DNA of 11,004 nt, from NCBI GenBank assembly GCA_013815535.1, contig JACDGC010000066.1, positions 1-11,004 of the forward strand. Direction: 5' to 3'. The notes under the pieces were generated by a model that saw nothing but the letters and a program-made list of their open reading frames with translations, had not been told where the DNA came from and did no database searches. The DNA comes from Ktedonobacterales bacterium. Lineage in GTDB: Bacteria > Chloroflexota > Ktedonobacteria > Ktedonobacterales > JACDGC01. Below, in pieces: positions 1-6,987 of this stretch; the stretch's first letter is position 1; each line of letters opens with the position of its first letter. The position numbers and the translations under genes are program-made.

Positions 1-707
1 TCGATGTGGTGGTCGAGCAGCAAGAGCGCCAGCGCATCCTCGTGCATGCCGATGTCGCCGCCGCCGTCGATGCCCTGCTGCGCGGCGAAATGCCCGCACG
101 CGAGCAGCGCGAATTGTTGCCCGATGGCCAATTGAAACGCCATATGGAGGCCGCCCGCATGGCGCGCCTCGAAGAGCTCCGTGGCCAACTGGTGCCCCAA
201 AATCGCCATGCGGCAGAGTCGCTGCGCGACCGTTGGACGCCCCAACGGGTGCGTGGCGAGCCAACGCGGCCCACGCCGACGGCACGCCGCGCCGACAATG
301 CCCCCCCCATGTCCCCAACGCCCGCCGCTGTCTGGTACGACCAGGATCTTGCCCGTGGTTTGCCGGACATGGATGACAACGACGATGGCACACGGCTGGC
401 TCCCCCAACGGCCCCCTCCGCCGAGCAGCGTCGCCGGGTCATCTACCCGATGGGCATCAGCCGCGCCCGCCTCGAACAGGTCATCCAAGAACTGGGCGTG
501 CCCGCGACGGTTGGCTATGAAGAAACCGGAGCCGATACCATTCTGGTGCTGAAGAGCGTCTATCGCAAGCAGCCCGACCGAGTCGAGGCCGTGCAGGCAC
601 GAGGCAAGCCCGTCTACATCCTGCGCACCGGCACGGCAGATCGGCTCCGCGAGGTCATCGCGGACCTCTTCGGTGCCCGCCCCACCAACAATTCCGCGAA
701 TGACTGA
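1..707 (+). CDS. Ycf45/SpoIIIAA-like AAA ATPase, C-terminal part (5' partial)
   Basis: The reading frame is open to the left edge (first full codon at position 3), so the true start lies outside the window; the GTG at 6 is an internal codon. Two blocks resemble the tail of the Ycf45 / SpoIIIAA-like ATPase family, often annotated as R3H-domain nucleic-acid-binding proteins. The first, just after the edge, reads RILVHADVAAAVDALLRGE and normally follows the ATPase core. The second, near the C-terminus, contains YPMGISRARLEQVIQELGVP, then ADTILVLKSVYRKQP and KPVYILRTGTADRLREV. A low-complexity Pro/Thr/Arg-rich linker of about 80 residues separates them. The Walker motifs would lie upstream. The protein stops right after the second block (…LFGARPTNNSAND), so no R3H domain is visible. 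The family is thought to bind single-stranded nucleic acid; no specific role can be assigned here. Confidence 0.75.
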   Translation, partial: DVVVEQQERQRILVHADVAAAVDALLRGEMPAREQRELLPDGQLKRHMEAARMARLEELRGQLVPQNRHAAESLRDRWTPQRVRGEPTRPTPTARRADNAPPMSPTPAAVWYDQDLARGLPDMDDNDDGTRLAPPTAPSAEQRRRVIYPMGISRARLEQVIQELGVPATVGYEETGADTILVLKSVYRKQPDRVEAVQARGKPVYILRTGTADRLREVIADLFGARPTNNSAND

Positions 708-714
708 AATGCCC

Positions 715-754
715 GGCCCATTTCTGGTACGATGAAGGTTACCAGAAATGGGCC
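715..754 (+). terminator. Perfect 15-bp inverted repeat after the ATPase gene
   Basis: Arms GGCCCATTTCTGGTA (715-729) and TACCAGAAATGGGCC (740-754) are perfectly complementary around a 10-nt loop. The repeat begins 8 nt after the upstream stop codon and ends 34 nt before the next start, which fits a transcription terminator. The following sequence (TTCTCGTAGCTATTTT) is only loosely T-rich, so termination could be weak, or the element could instead protect an mRNA 3' end or bind a protein. Confidence 0.5.
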
Positions 755-788
755 TTCTCGTAGCTATTTTCAGGAGCAGAGCAGTACG

Positions 789-2171
789 ATGGCACCAAAT
801 CATGAAGGGCATGACGCAACGGAGGGCACCGATTTCAGCATAACCTCACTTGTCACAGATAGTCGACGCCGACCGCTTGAGGCGCGCACGCTTGTCAACC
901 TCATCAGCATCCTGCTCGTCGTCGCCCTCATCATTGGGACGGCTCCGTGGTGGTCGGGGGTGGCACTGAGCCTGTGGCACCGCGTCTTTCCCCCGCCTGC
1001 CTACACGGGCGCACTTGTGTTCGAGGATGGTCTCGCCACCTTGACCGCTCATGCAGCGACAGATGGGCACCCTGTTTGGCATCTTGCAAACATCCCGCAG
1101 AATAGTGGCTTTTACCGCGATGGTGCCACGCTCTATGTCCTGCCCAACGGGCAACAGCGGCTGATCGCGTTGCGCGTCAGCGACGGCCACCAACGCTGGA
1201 CACAACCGCTATCAGCGGCAAATATCTCAGGGAATGACATCCTCACCTTTGTGGGCAGTTCACCGACCATCCTCTATATCAAGGTCTTCTTCACTGCTTA
1301 TGAGACTACCAGCTTGCTCAATATTGATAAGCAAACTGGCAACCTGCTCAGCGAAATGGCAGGCATTTGCTATGCGGTCCCGGCCCCACCTACGTTGATC
1401 CTGGCTGATTGCCGGGAAGGGGAGCGAGAACACACGGTTACAAGCGATGGCGGAGATGGGGATTCGCGTCAACTACAGGTGCTGTCGGGGCGAGGCATCC
1501 GCGCAATAGTGCGTGACAACTACATCATCGACGTCGCAGTCGTGCCAGGCGTGGAATTGCGCTTCACCGCGCTCGATCTGCGAACGGGGGCCATCGTTTG
1601 GCAAGCAAACACAGTGACTGGCATTCCATATTTCGGCGCGACCGTTATCATCATCGAATCGAATCCGCAGGATGGCTCGGCCTCAACCGACACCTACATC
1701 GCGCTCGATGCGGCAACGGGGGCGCACTTGTGGTCGCTGACACGGACTGGCGAGAACGCGTCAATCTTTTTTCTCACGACCGCCCACACCGATGTTGACA
1801 CCTTTACCCTCAATGAGCAAACCCTCATCGCCACGGATGAGCGCACAGGAGTCACGCGCTGGACATTGCCGACCGCTGCCGCTGCGGCAGCGTTTGAGAC
1901 GTGGCGTGCCGAGTTTGACAACGAAACGCTCTACTTTGCCGACCGTGATCAACTGCTCGCGGTCGATGCTGTGACAGGCAAGGTGCGCTGGCATCTAGAC
2001 GATGGTGGCCATGTGCCCACAAGCCTTGCCTTGGGCGGGGGAAATCTCTATGAGATCACTGGCGGCCACTTGCTCGCTCGCGATCCGCACACCAGCAAGG
2101 TCAGGTGGCAGCAGGCAGTCGCCTCCAGTGCAGACATGTGCGCGGCATGCAATTCCACGGCTGGCACGTGA
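789..2171 (+). CDS. Membrane-anchored PQQ-repeat beta-propeller protein
   Basis: A 460-residue protein with a short polar N-terminus, one hydrophobic segment at about residues 35-57 (LVNLISILLVVALIIGTAP), then a long extracellular domain. At least six copies of the PQQ/BamB-type blade motif are visible: DGHQRWTQ, LRTGAIVWQ, AATGAHLWS, ERTGVTRWT, AVTGKVRWH and HTSKVRWQQ. This predicts a beta-propeller resembling PQQ_2/BamB-like proteins, which act as binding scaffolds; no PQQ-enzyme catalytic residues are evident, so a dehydrogenase is unlikely. The C-terminus carries a CAAC pair 10 to 7 residues before the end. I chose ATG 789 because AGGAG lies at 772-776; the in-frame ATG at 732 lies inside the loop of the upstream hairpin and has no ribosome binding site. 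It looks monocistronic, ending in a hairpin facing the ABC genes. Fold is confident, function unknown. Confidence 0.8.
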   Translation: MAPNHEGHDATEGTDFSITSLVTDSRRRPLEARTLVNLISILLVVALIIGTAPWWSGVALSLWHRVFPPPAYTGALVFEDGLATLTAHAATDGHPVWHLANIPQNSGFYRDGATLYVLPNGQQRLIALRVSDGHQRWTQPLSAANISGNDILTFVGSSPTILYIKVFFTAYETTSLLNIDKQTGNLLSEMAGICYAVPAPPTLILADCREGEREHTVTSDGGDGDSRQLQVLSGRGIRAIVRDNYIIDVAVVPGVELRFTALDLRTGAIVWQANTVTGIPYFGATVIIIESNPQDGSASTDTYIALDAATGAHLWSLTRTGENASIFFLTTAHTDVDTFTLNEQTLIATDERTGVTRWTLPTAAAAAAFETWRAEFDNETLYFADRDQLLAVDAVTGKVRWHLDDGGHVPTSLALGGGNLYEITGGHLLARDPHTSKVRWQQAVASSADMCAACNSTAGT

Positions 2172-2191
2172 TCGTATGTGCCTGACAGAAC

Positions 2192-2241
2192 AGAAACGGC
2201 GTTCGGGGGAAGTCCAGTGGCTGCCCGCGAACGCCGTTTCT
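2192..2241. terminator. Bidirectional hairpin between convergent genes
   Basis: AGAAACGGCGTTCG (2192-2205) pairs perfectly with CGAACGCCGTTTCT (2228-2241), a 14-bp stem with a 22-nt loop that can itself pair GGG with CCC. It sits between the stop of the PQQ-repeat gene (2171) and the stop of the ABC permease (2255), so it probably serves both. There is no long T-tract on the plus side; the minus side continues GTTCTGTC, moderately T-rich. Confidence 0.7.
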
Positions 2242-2254
2242 TGGTGAGGTCGCA

Positions 2255-3199
2255 CTATTGCAGCACGTCACGCTTCCATGTGAGATACCCTGCCAACCCG
2301 GTGAAGATGGCGAAATACGCCAATATCACCAGTAACGTATGCGTCGCATCAACACTAGGCCCCAATGCGGCGGAGCCACGGTTGATGATGCTGAGCAGGT
2401 CTAGCCCACGGTTCGGCAACAGGGCTGATGCCAGATTGGTCAAGTTCGTGCCTAGAAAGTAGGTGGTGATGTTTGTCCAGACCGGGTTCTTGGTTACCAG
2501 GGAAACAACGGTCAAAATGCCACTGATGATCCCCTCTACCAGGAAATAGGGCACCGTGAAAATGAAGCCGAAGGCCAGCGACCGCCCGAGCACCGCAAAC
2601 ATTGCGGCGAAGAGCAAAGTCATCGCCATGTTCATCAGCACCGCCAGTAACCCCGTCAAGGCATCCGACCACAAGTAGGGGGGAGCAACGCTGAGTTGAT
2701 CAGTGTTGCCATACGCCAGCGACACATCGACATAGGCCATCACCACACTCAAAAGCAGCAGCACCACCAGCACCACCAACGAGACAAGGCCCAGCGCGGT
2801 GAGCTTCGCCCCCAGCAGTCGCAGCCGCCCAACGCCGCGCGCCAACATGACCCGAATCGTCCCCTGCTGATATTCCAGCGCGATGCAGGAAACCGTGGCG
2901 ATCATGATGAAGATGCCAATGAGCCCACGAACATCGCTCAAAAGCAACTGCACCATAGAATAGGCGACAGTTCCATTGGGCACGGTGACACCACCATCCG
3001 GCCCAACATTGTTTTGGACACTCTGAAGCGCCGACAAGTAGAATGACAGGCGCAAGGTGTAGAGAATGAAAAACGCTGTGACAACGATGGCACTGATGAC
3101 CACCGCGCGCTGGCGCACCAACTTGAAGAGTTCGCCGCGCACCATGCCAACGAAATTGGGCTGGGGGAAACTCGCCCCAGTGGTGAGGGTCGCATTCAT
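2255..3199 (-). CDS. ABC-2 type transporter permease
   Basis: A 314-residue integral membrane protein with about six hydrophobic segments: AVVISAIVVTAFFILYTL near residue 35, GLIGIFIMIATVSCIAL near 95, ALGLVSLVVLVVLLLLSVVMAY near 140, a stretch near 180-205, VEGIISGILTVVSLV near 230, and LLVILAYFAIFTGLAGYL at the C-terminus. The cytoplasmic motif EYQQGTIRVMLARGVGRLRLLGAKL after the second segment is the hallmark of ABC-2 permeases of the BcrB/NatB-like class, where E…GT.R…L…R…..K is conserved. Its ATG overlaps the TGA of the ATPase gene (ATGA, 3196-3199), and a full Shine-Dalgarno sits inside the ATPase 3' end, so the two are translationally coupled and surely form one exporter. The substrate is unknown; relatives export peptides, antibiotics or ions. 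Confidence 0.9.
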   Translation of the reverse strand: MNATLTTGASFPQPNFVGMVRGELFKLVRQRAVVISAIVVTAFFILYTLRLSFYLSALQSVQNNVGPDGGVTVPNGTVAYSMVQLLLSDVRGLIGIFIMIATVSCIALEYQQGTIRVMLARGVGRLRLLGAKLTALGLVSLVVLVVLLLLSVVMAYVDVSLAYGNTDQLSVAPPYLWSDALTGLLAVLMNMAMTLLFAAMFAVLGRSLAFGFIFTVPYFLVEGIISGILTVVSLVTKNPVWTNITTYFLGTNLTNLASALLPNRGLDLLSIINRGSAALGPSVDATHTLLVILAYFAIFTGLAGYLTWKRDVLQ

Positions 3200-4158
3200 T
3201 GGGCACCTCCTTGGGTCAGGCGCAAGAAGGCTTGCTCCAAACTTTCGCTCTGATAGATGATGCTGTCGGGGATGAAGCCGCCATCCACCAGGAACTTATT
3301 CAGTGAACGCCCCCGGCCATCTGGCGAGGCGGTCAGTAGCGCCCCATTCGCATCTAACTGCGCGGCGCGCCCCCACGGCTGGCCCTGAATGAGCGCCAAC
3401 GCACCAGGCGCATTCTCCACGAAGACGATGTATTGGCCAGTGCCTTGGGTCAGTTCCTCGGGTCGTGCTTCGGTGACGAGTTGCCCCAGATTCAAAATGG
3501 CGACGCGCGTGCAAAGCTGCTGCACCTCACCCAACACATGACTGGAAATGAAGATGGTCTTGCCCTCTTTGGCAAGGGCACGCAGCAATTCGCGCATCTC
3601 AACGATGCCCGCGGGGTCCAGCCCGTTCGCGGGTTCGTCCAGCACCAGCACGGCGGGGTCGTTGAGCAGCGCCATCGCCACGCCCAGCCGCTGCTTCATG
3701 CCCAGCGAATAGGTGCGGACGCGATCTTTTTGCCGCGCCGCCAAGCCCACCATCCCCAACACCGTCTGGATGCGCGCCTCATCGACGCCCCTCAGCGCAT
3801 GGCCAACGGCGCGCAGGTTATCCGCACCATTCATATAGAGATAGAGCGCGGGCGTTTCGACCAAGGCCCCCACGCGCGGCAGCATCGTCCGACCATTGGG
3901 GGTGACGTCGTGGCCCAGCACCTGCACCGTCCCCGAGGTTGGCGCGATCAAGCCCAGCAGCATGCGAATGGTCGTGGTCTTACCCGCGCCATTCGGCCCC
4001 AAGAAGCCCAAGATGTCACCTTGATACACATCCAAATTGAGATTATTGACGGCAAGGCGTTTGCCATATTGTTTCGTCAGGTTGCGCGTCTGCACCACCA
4101 CCGTGCCGCTGATTGCGGATGGCGACGGCAGCGCAGCAAGGGTCGTTGGTTGCATCAT
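3196..4158 (-). CDS. ABC transporter ATP-binding protein (BcrA/CcmA-like)
   Basis: A 320-residue ABC ATPase powering the permease encoded next. Visible motifs: Walker A GPNGAGKTT (about 54-62), ABC signature SLGMKQRLG (151-159), Walker B LVLDEP (171-176) with the D-loop GLDP just after, and the switch histidine in ISSHVL (H207). The Q-loop region reads VGALVETPALY, with Glu where classical importers have Gln; this is usual in the bacitracin-resistance (BcrA) type of exporter ATPases. The last 100 or so residues form the C-terminal extension of that subfamily. Two ATG codons open the frame (4158 and 4155); AGGGGG at 4163-4168 serves either. The N-terminal 20 residues before VVVQTRNLTKQYG are extra. 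A possible TACAAT -10 box lies upstream at 4194-4199. Substrate unknown. Confidence 0.93.
   Translation of the reverse strand: MMQPTTLAALPSPSAISGTVVVQTRNLTKQYGKRLAVNNLNLDVYQGDILGFLGPNGAGKTTTIRMLLGLIAPTSGTVQVLGHDVTPNGRTMLPRVGALVETPALYLYMNGADNLRAVGHALRGVDEARIQTVLGMVGLAARQKDRVRTYSLGMKQRLGVAMALLNDPAVLVLDEPANGLDPAGIVEMRELLRALAKEGKTIFISSHVLGEVQQLCTRVAILNLGQLVTEARPEELTQGTGQYIVFVENAPGALALIQGQPWGRAAQLDANGALLTASPDGRGRSLNKFLVDGGFIPDSIIYQSESLEQAFLRLTQGGAQ
3204..3212 (-). promoter_or_regulatory. Consensus Shine-Dalgarno of the permease
   Basis: The minus strand reads AAGGAGGTG with about 6 nt between AAGGAGG and the ATG at 3199. It lies inside the last codons of the ATPase gene and fixes the permease start at 3199. 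It is the strongest ribosome binding site seen in the window, suggesting the permease is made efficiently despite being second. Confidence 0.85.
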
Positions 4159-4193
4159 CTTTCCCCCTCAATGGCCTCAGCAAGTCCATTCCC

Positions 4194-4199
4194 ATTGTA
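4194..4199 (-). promoter_or_regulatory. Possible -10 box for the ABC operon
   Basis: The minus strand reads TACAAT (5 of 6 matches to TATAAT), 36 nt before the ATPase start and inside the 85-bp gap after the SAM hydrolase gene. I see no convincing -35 box at 16-18 bp, so this is weak, and read-through from the SAM hydrolase gene is equally possible. Confidence 0.25.
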
Positions 4200-4243
4200 T
4201 GACGACCAACTTGGCATGCGGTTGCAGATCACGGTGAATCTGC

Positions 4244-5053
4244 TCACTCCCCTTTGGCGAAACCTTCCACACGCACCAGTGTGCCAACGCCCACCCCCAG
4301 CCGCAGGGCCGCGCTGTCATTGCGCCACGCGATGGCCGCGTGCCCCGAGCTATCGGGATACCAAAAAGGCGCGCTGCCGGGACCCTCGCCAAACGTCGTG
4401 GCACGGGCACGCACCACCCGGCGCCCCACATGCGCGGTGATGCGCTCTGCCGCGAAGAGACGCGGCAACAGGTCTGGCCCCAGATCCGTGATGATGTTGC
4501 CAAAATGATCGATATGGATGACATGGCCCGCCAGCACATCCCCTTGCCAGGCTGGCACAGAGAGGGTCAAACGCGTCAATGTGGCGGGCGCGATGGCGCT
4601 GCCAACCTCGGCCAATGCGACGCCCGCTGCCAAATGTGCCGCGACTGGTGCGAAGATATCCCGCCCATGAAAAGTGCTGCTGGTGGGAACGCCACCAGGG
4701 AGCCAATAGCGTTCACGGTCCAGCGTGACCGATTCAAGCGTGCTCTCTTCTGTCAGCACGCGCGTCAACAACCCGTTATCTGGCGCGACGAACAAACGCC
4801 CCTGACTGCGGAGCGCCACCGGACGCCGCTTCGTCCCCACACCCGGGTCCACAATCGCCAACACCAGCGCATCAGACGGCAGATAGGGGATGGAGGTAGA
4901 CAACAACCACGCGCCACCTACGACATCTTGGGGGCGGACAGCGTGGGTCAGATCTACGATAGTTGCGCCAGGGGCGATGCTGGCGATGATCGCGTGTATC
5001 ACCCCCACATAAGTATCTGTCAGGCCGAAATCGGTCAACAACGCAACAAACAT
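4244..5053 (-). CDS. S-adenosyl-L-methionine hydrolase (adenosine-forming), DUF62/SAM_adeno_trans family
   Basis: A 269-residue protein matching the DUF62 / SAM hydroxide adenosyltransferase family along its whole length. These enzymes cleave S-adenosylmethionine to adenosine and methionine using an activated water; the fluorinase and chlorinase are specialised relatives. Visible motifs: LLTDFGLTDTYVG at the N-terminus, VDPGVGT around residues 68-74, APDNGLL around 90-96, FHGRDIFAP around 128-136 and HIDHFGNIITDL around 180-191. The Asp-Arg-His set of the hydrolases is present as D69, R76 and H129 with the expected spacing, so the hydrolase activity rather than a halogenase is inferred. ATG 5053 is preceded by GGAGGAAGGG at 5062-5071. 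The gene is divergent from mtaB. A possible -10 (TATAAG) lies at 5096-5101 on the minus strand, without a clear -35. The physiological role is unsettled. Confidence 0.9.
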   Translation of the reverse strand: MFVALLTDFGLTDTYVGVIHAIIASIAPGATIVDLTHAVRPQDVVGGAWLLSTSIPYLPSDALVLAIVDPGVGTKRRPVALRSQGRLFVAPDNGLLTRVLTEESTLESVTLDRERYWLPGGVPTSSTFHGRDIFAPVAAHLAAGVALAEVGSAIAPATLTRLTLSVPAWQGDVLAGHVIHIDHFGNIITDLGPDLLPRLFAAERITAHVGRRVVRARATTFGEGPGSAPFWYPDSSGHAAIAWRNDSAALRLGVGVGTLVRVEGFAKGE

Positions 5054-5161
5054 GAGCCAGCCCTTCCTCCCCTGCGATCTTGTGCTTCATTCATCCTTAT
5101 ACCATACGATAAATACCCGACCCCGCCACAGGTACGCAGCCATACCAATATTGGCATCGCC

Positions 5162-5191
5162 TTGATCGCACAGGGCCAAATGCCGCATAAT
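5162..5191 (+). promoter_or_regulatory. Putative mtaB promoter
   Basis: TTGATC (5162-5167) and CATAAT (5186-5191) are separated by 18 bp; the -10 box has 5 of 6 and the -35 box 4 of 6 matches to sigma-70 consensus. Transcription would begin near 5198, essentially at the in-frame ATG of 5200, which argues that translation starts further down at 5272. Confidence 0.5.
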
Positions 5192-5203
5192 CTATCAATA
5201 TGG

Positions 5204-5220
5204 AGGCGCACAGAGCGCCT
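5204..5220 (+). repeat. Small hairpin in the mtaB leader
   Basis: AGGCGC (5204-5209) pairs with GCGCCT (5215-5220) around a 5-nt loop, within the first nucleotides of the predicted mtaB transcript. It could stabilise the 5' end; no riboswitch-like architecture is recognised in the roughly 74-nt leader. Confidence 0.35.
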
Positions 5221-5271
5221 TACACCGCAGAACACAGGTTGAAAAGAAAGGATCACGCCGGAGAGCATGGC

Positions 5272-6627
5272 ATGACGACAGAGATCCCCACAGCACGCCC
5301 AGCGCCGCCCACCTTTCGGGTGCAGACGCTTGGTTGCAAGGTGAACGCGGCAGATAGCGAAGCCATTGCGGCAGAGCTGGTGGCGCGTGGTCTGACGCCT
5401 GCGCAGGGCGATGCCCCCGCTGATGTCAGCGTCGTCAACACCTGCACCGTCACCCACCTGGGCGACCGTTCGTCACGCCAGATGCTCGCTCAAGCGCGCC
5501 GCGCCGCGCCAAGCGGCTTAGTGGTCGCCACGGGCTGCTATGCCCAGGTGGCACCCGCCGCCGTCGCCGCGCTGCCCGGTGTGGATCTGGTCATCCCCAA
5601 CACCCACAAAGATGAGCTCGTCAACGCCATCTTCGCGCACGCCCCCACGCTGTTGCCGATGTTTCCGGCGGCAGAAAACCCCGATGATCACTTCTTGGCG
5701 CAGGTGCTGGGCAAAACACGCGCCCAGGTCAAGGTGCAAGATGGGTGCGACAACCGCTGCACCTATTGCATCGTCCCCACCGCACGCGGAGCCTCGCGCA
5801 GCCGAACGATCCGCGAGATCGTGGCGTTGGCGCAGCGCAAGGCAGCAGCAGGCATCGGTGAGATCGTGCTGACAGGCGTGCATCTGGGTGACTTCCATCC
5901 CACCCCGGGGGAAGATCTGGGGACGCTGCTGGCGGCCCTGTTGGCCGAAACCACCATACCGCGCATCCGCGTGTCGTCGTTGGAACCAGAAGACTTTCGC
6001 ACCGAATGGCTGGCGCTCTGGGCCAATCCACGCCTCTGCCGTCACCTGCATCTGCCCCTGCAAAGTGGCAGCGACGCGGTGTTGCGCCGCATGGCTCGCC
6101 GCTATACGATGCAACGCTATCGTGAAATCGCCGCCGCAGCACACGCCGCCATCCCCGAGTTGGCATTGACGACGGATATCATCGTCGGCTTCCCCGGCGA
6201 GACGGCTGATGACGCGGCACAGACGCTGAGCAACGCGGCGTCGATCGGCTTCGCCAAACTGCACGTGTTTCGCTATTCGCCGCGCACGGGGACCGCAGCA
6301 GCACGCATGCGCCCCCAGGTGCCTGACGCGGCCAAGCGCGCGCGCTCCGAGGCGTTGCTGGCGCTGAACGACGACTTGATGCATCAATTTCGCGCGCGCC
6401 ATCTGGGCCGCGCGGTCGAGGTGCTGTGGGAGGCCCCCCGCCCTTGGGGCTGGGAGGGCCTGACGGATAACTATCTGCGCGTGGAACTCCGCGGCGATGA
6501 CATCCCGCCTGAGCGCGATCTGCGCCACACACGCACATGGACGCGCGTGACGGCCATCGGCGACGATGCCGTTCTGGGTACGCTTGTCAGCAAGGAAACC
6601 AACGTGCCCCTTGAGGTAAGACAATGA
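5272..6627 (+). CDS. mtaB: tRNA (N6-threonylcarbamoyladenosine(37)-C2)-methylthiotransferase MtaB
   Basis: A 451-residue radical-SAM enzyme that adds a methylthio group to t6A at position 37 of ANN-decoding tRNAs. The N-terminal UPF0004 domain holds the three cysteines of the auxiliary 4Fe-4S cluster in LGCKVNAADSE (C22), NTCTVTHLGDRSSRQ (C58) and ATGCYAQ (C89). The radical-SAM core has the CxxxCxxC motif in DGCDNRCTYCIVPTARG (C159, C163, C166). Further family blocks are VLTGVHLGDF, RVSSLEPEDF, HLHLPLQSGSDAVLRRM and TTDIIVGFPGE. NTCTVTHLGDRSSRQ and GCKVNAADSE separate it from MiaB and RimO. The C-terminal 80 residues form a TRAM-like tail. I chose ATG 5272 because GGAGAG (5260-5265) precedes it and homology begins soon after; an upstream in-frame ATG at 5200 falls at the predicted transcription start. 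The stop overlaps the next start (ATGA, 6624-6627). Confidence 0.93.
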   Translation: MTTEIPTARPAPPTFRVQTLGCKVNAADSEAIAAELVARGLTPAQGDAPADVSVVNTCTVTHLGDRSSRQMLAQARRAAPSGLVVATGCYAQVAPAAVAALPGVDLVIPNTHKDELVNAIFAHAPTLLPMFPAAENPDDHFLAQVLGKTRAQVKVQDGCDNRCTYCIVPTARGASRSRTIREIVALAQRKAAAGIGEIVLTGVHLGDFHPTPGEDLGTLLAALLAETTIPRIRVSSLEPEDFRTEWLALWANPRLCRHLHLPLQSGSDAVLRRMARRYTMQRYREIAAAAHAAIPELALTTDIIVGFPGETADDAAQTLSNAASIGFAKLHVFRYSPRTGTAAARMRPQVPDAAKRARSEALLALNDDLMHQFRARHLGRAVEVLWEAPRPWGWEGLTDNYLRVELRGDDIPPERDLRHTRTWTRVTAIGDDAVLGTLVSKETNVPLEVRQ

Positions 6628-6899
6628 GCAACATCATCAATCTCATGGAATATCGCAAACGCAAATGCATGGAAGCCTTGATGCTCCAGATCGGTCTGCC
6701 AGGCTATTGCGATGAATGTGGTGAGGGCATCGAAGATTTGCTCATGGCCGAGGCCGAGATGGATGACGGTGACGCGCCACTGCTGGCGCTGTTGGCCGAG
6801 GAGGCCCCCCCCATCGTGCGCAGCCCGGCGGTCATCCTCCCCTTTGTACCACGCAATCAAGCCCCCGCACGACGCACGGCACGTTCGCGCAAAAAGTGA
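6624..6899 (+). CDS. Small hypothetical protein with a CxxC motif, coupled to mtaB
   Basis: A 91-residue protein I do not recognise. Its ATG overlaps the mtaB stop, and GAGGT at 6613-6617 within the mtaB end can serve as ribosome binding site, so it is translationally coupled and very likely real. The N-terminal third contains one Cys at residue 15 and a CDEC pair at 29-32 (GYCDECGEGI), reminiscent of half a zinc ribbon. The middle is acidic (LLMAEAEMDDGD), and the C-terminus is strongly basic (RNQAPARRTARSRKK), as in a nucleic-acid-binding tail. No signal peptide or membrane segment. Position suggests a link to tRNA modification or simply co-expression; the metal or RNA binding idea is inference. 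Confidence 0.75.
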   Translation: MSNIINLMEYRKRKCMEALMLQIGLPGYCDECGEGIEDLLMAEAEMDDGDAPLLALLAEEAPPIVRSPAVILPFVPRNQAPARRTARSRKK

Positions 6900-6908
6900 C
6901 GCGGCTCA

Positions 6909-6937
6909 TAGCCATGCTTTCCGCCATTGGGTACGAT
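6909..6937 (+). promoter_or_regulatory. Possible promoter of the CAP-domain gene
   Basis: TAGCCA (6909-6914) and TACGAT (6932-6937) are 17 bp apart, each with 4 of 6 matches to sigma-70 consensus. It lies in the 88-bp gap between the CxxC protein and the CAP-domain gene. The match is modest and read-through from mtaB is possible, as no terminator is visible in the gap. Confidence 0.3.
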
Positions 6938-6987
6938 AGGCGCGTATCTGTCGGCGCAACATGCGCCAGGGGGGATGTCGCACCAAC

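Noticed and set aside
728..733. TACGAT, seen also at 786-791, 5105-5110 and 6932-6937, considered as a recurring -10 box of this organism.
   Set aside because: Only the copy at 6932 has a tolerable -35 partner at 17 bp; four occurrences of a hexamer are too few to claim a motif.
1874..1892. 19-base near-palindrome CGCTGCCGCTGCGGCAGCG inside the PQQ-repeat gene.
   Set aside because: It is explained by GC-rich alanine codons (a run of six Ala) in a coding region; no regulatory context.
3433..4440. Long open frame on the plus strand opposite the ABC ATPase and SAM hydrolase genes (335 codons).
   Set aside because: It lies antisense to two genes with clear catalytic motifs, its product is His/Arg/Gln-rich low-complexity sequence, and it has no family motif; typical of high-GC shadow frames.
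4244..5053. The DUF62 gene considered as a fluorinase or chlorinase.
   Set aside because: It carries the Asp-Arg-His set typical of SAM hydrolases, and no halogen-metabolism genes lie nearby.
5145..5154. 10-bp palindrome CCAATATTGG between the SAM hydrolase gene and mtaB, considered as an operator.
   Set aside because: Short, does not extend outward, and lies just upstream of the predicted -35 box with no second copy; not distinguishable from chance.
5518..6624. Long open frame on the minus strand opposite mtaB (368 codons).
   Set aside because: Fully antisense to a certain mtaB, with a composition rich in Arg, His, Gln and Cys and no recognisable domain.
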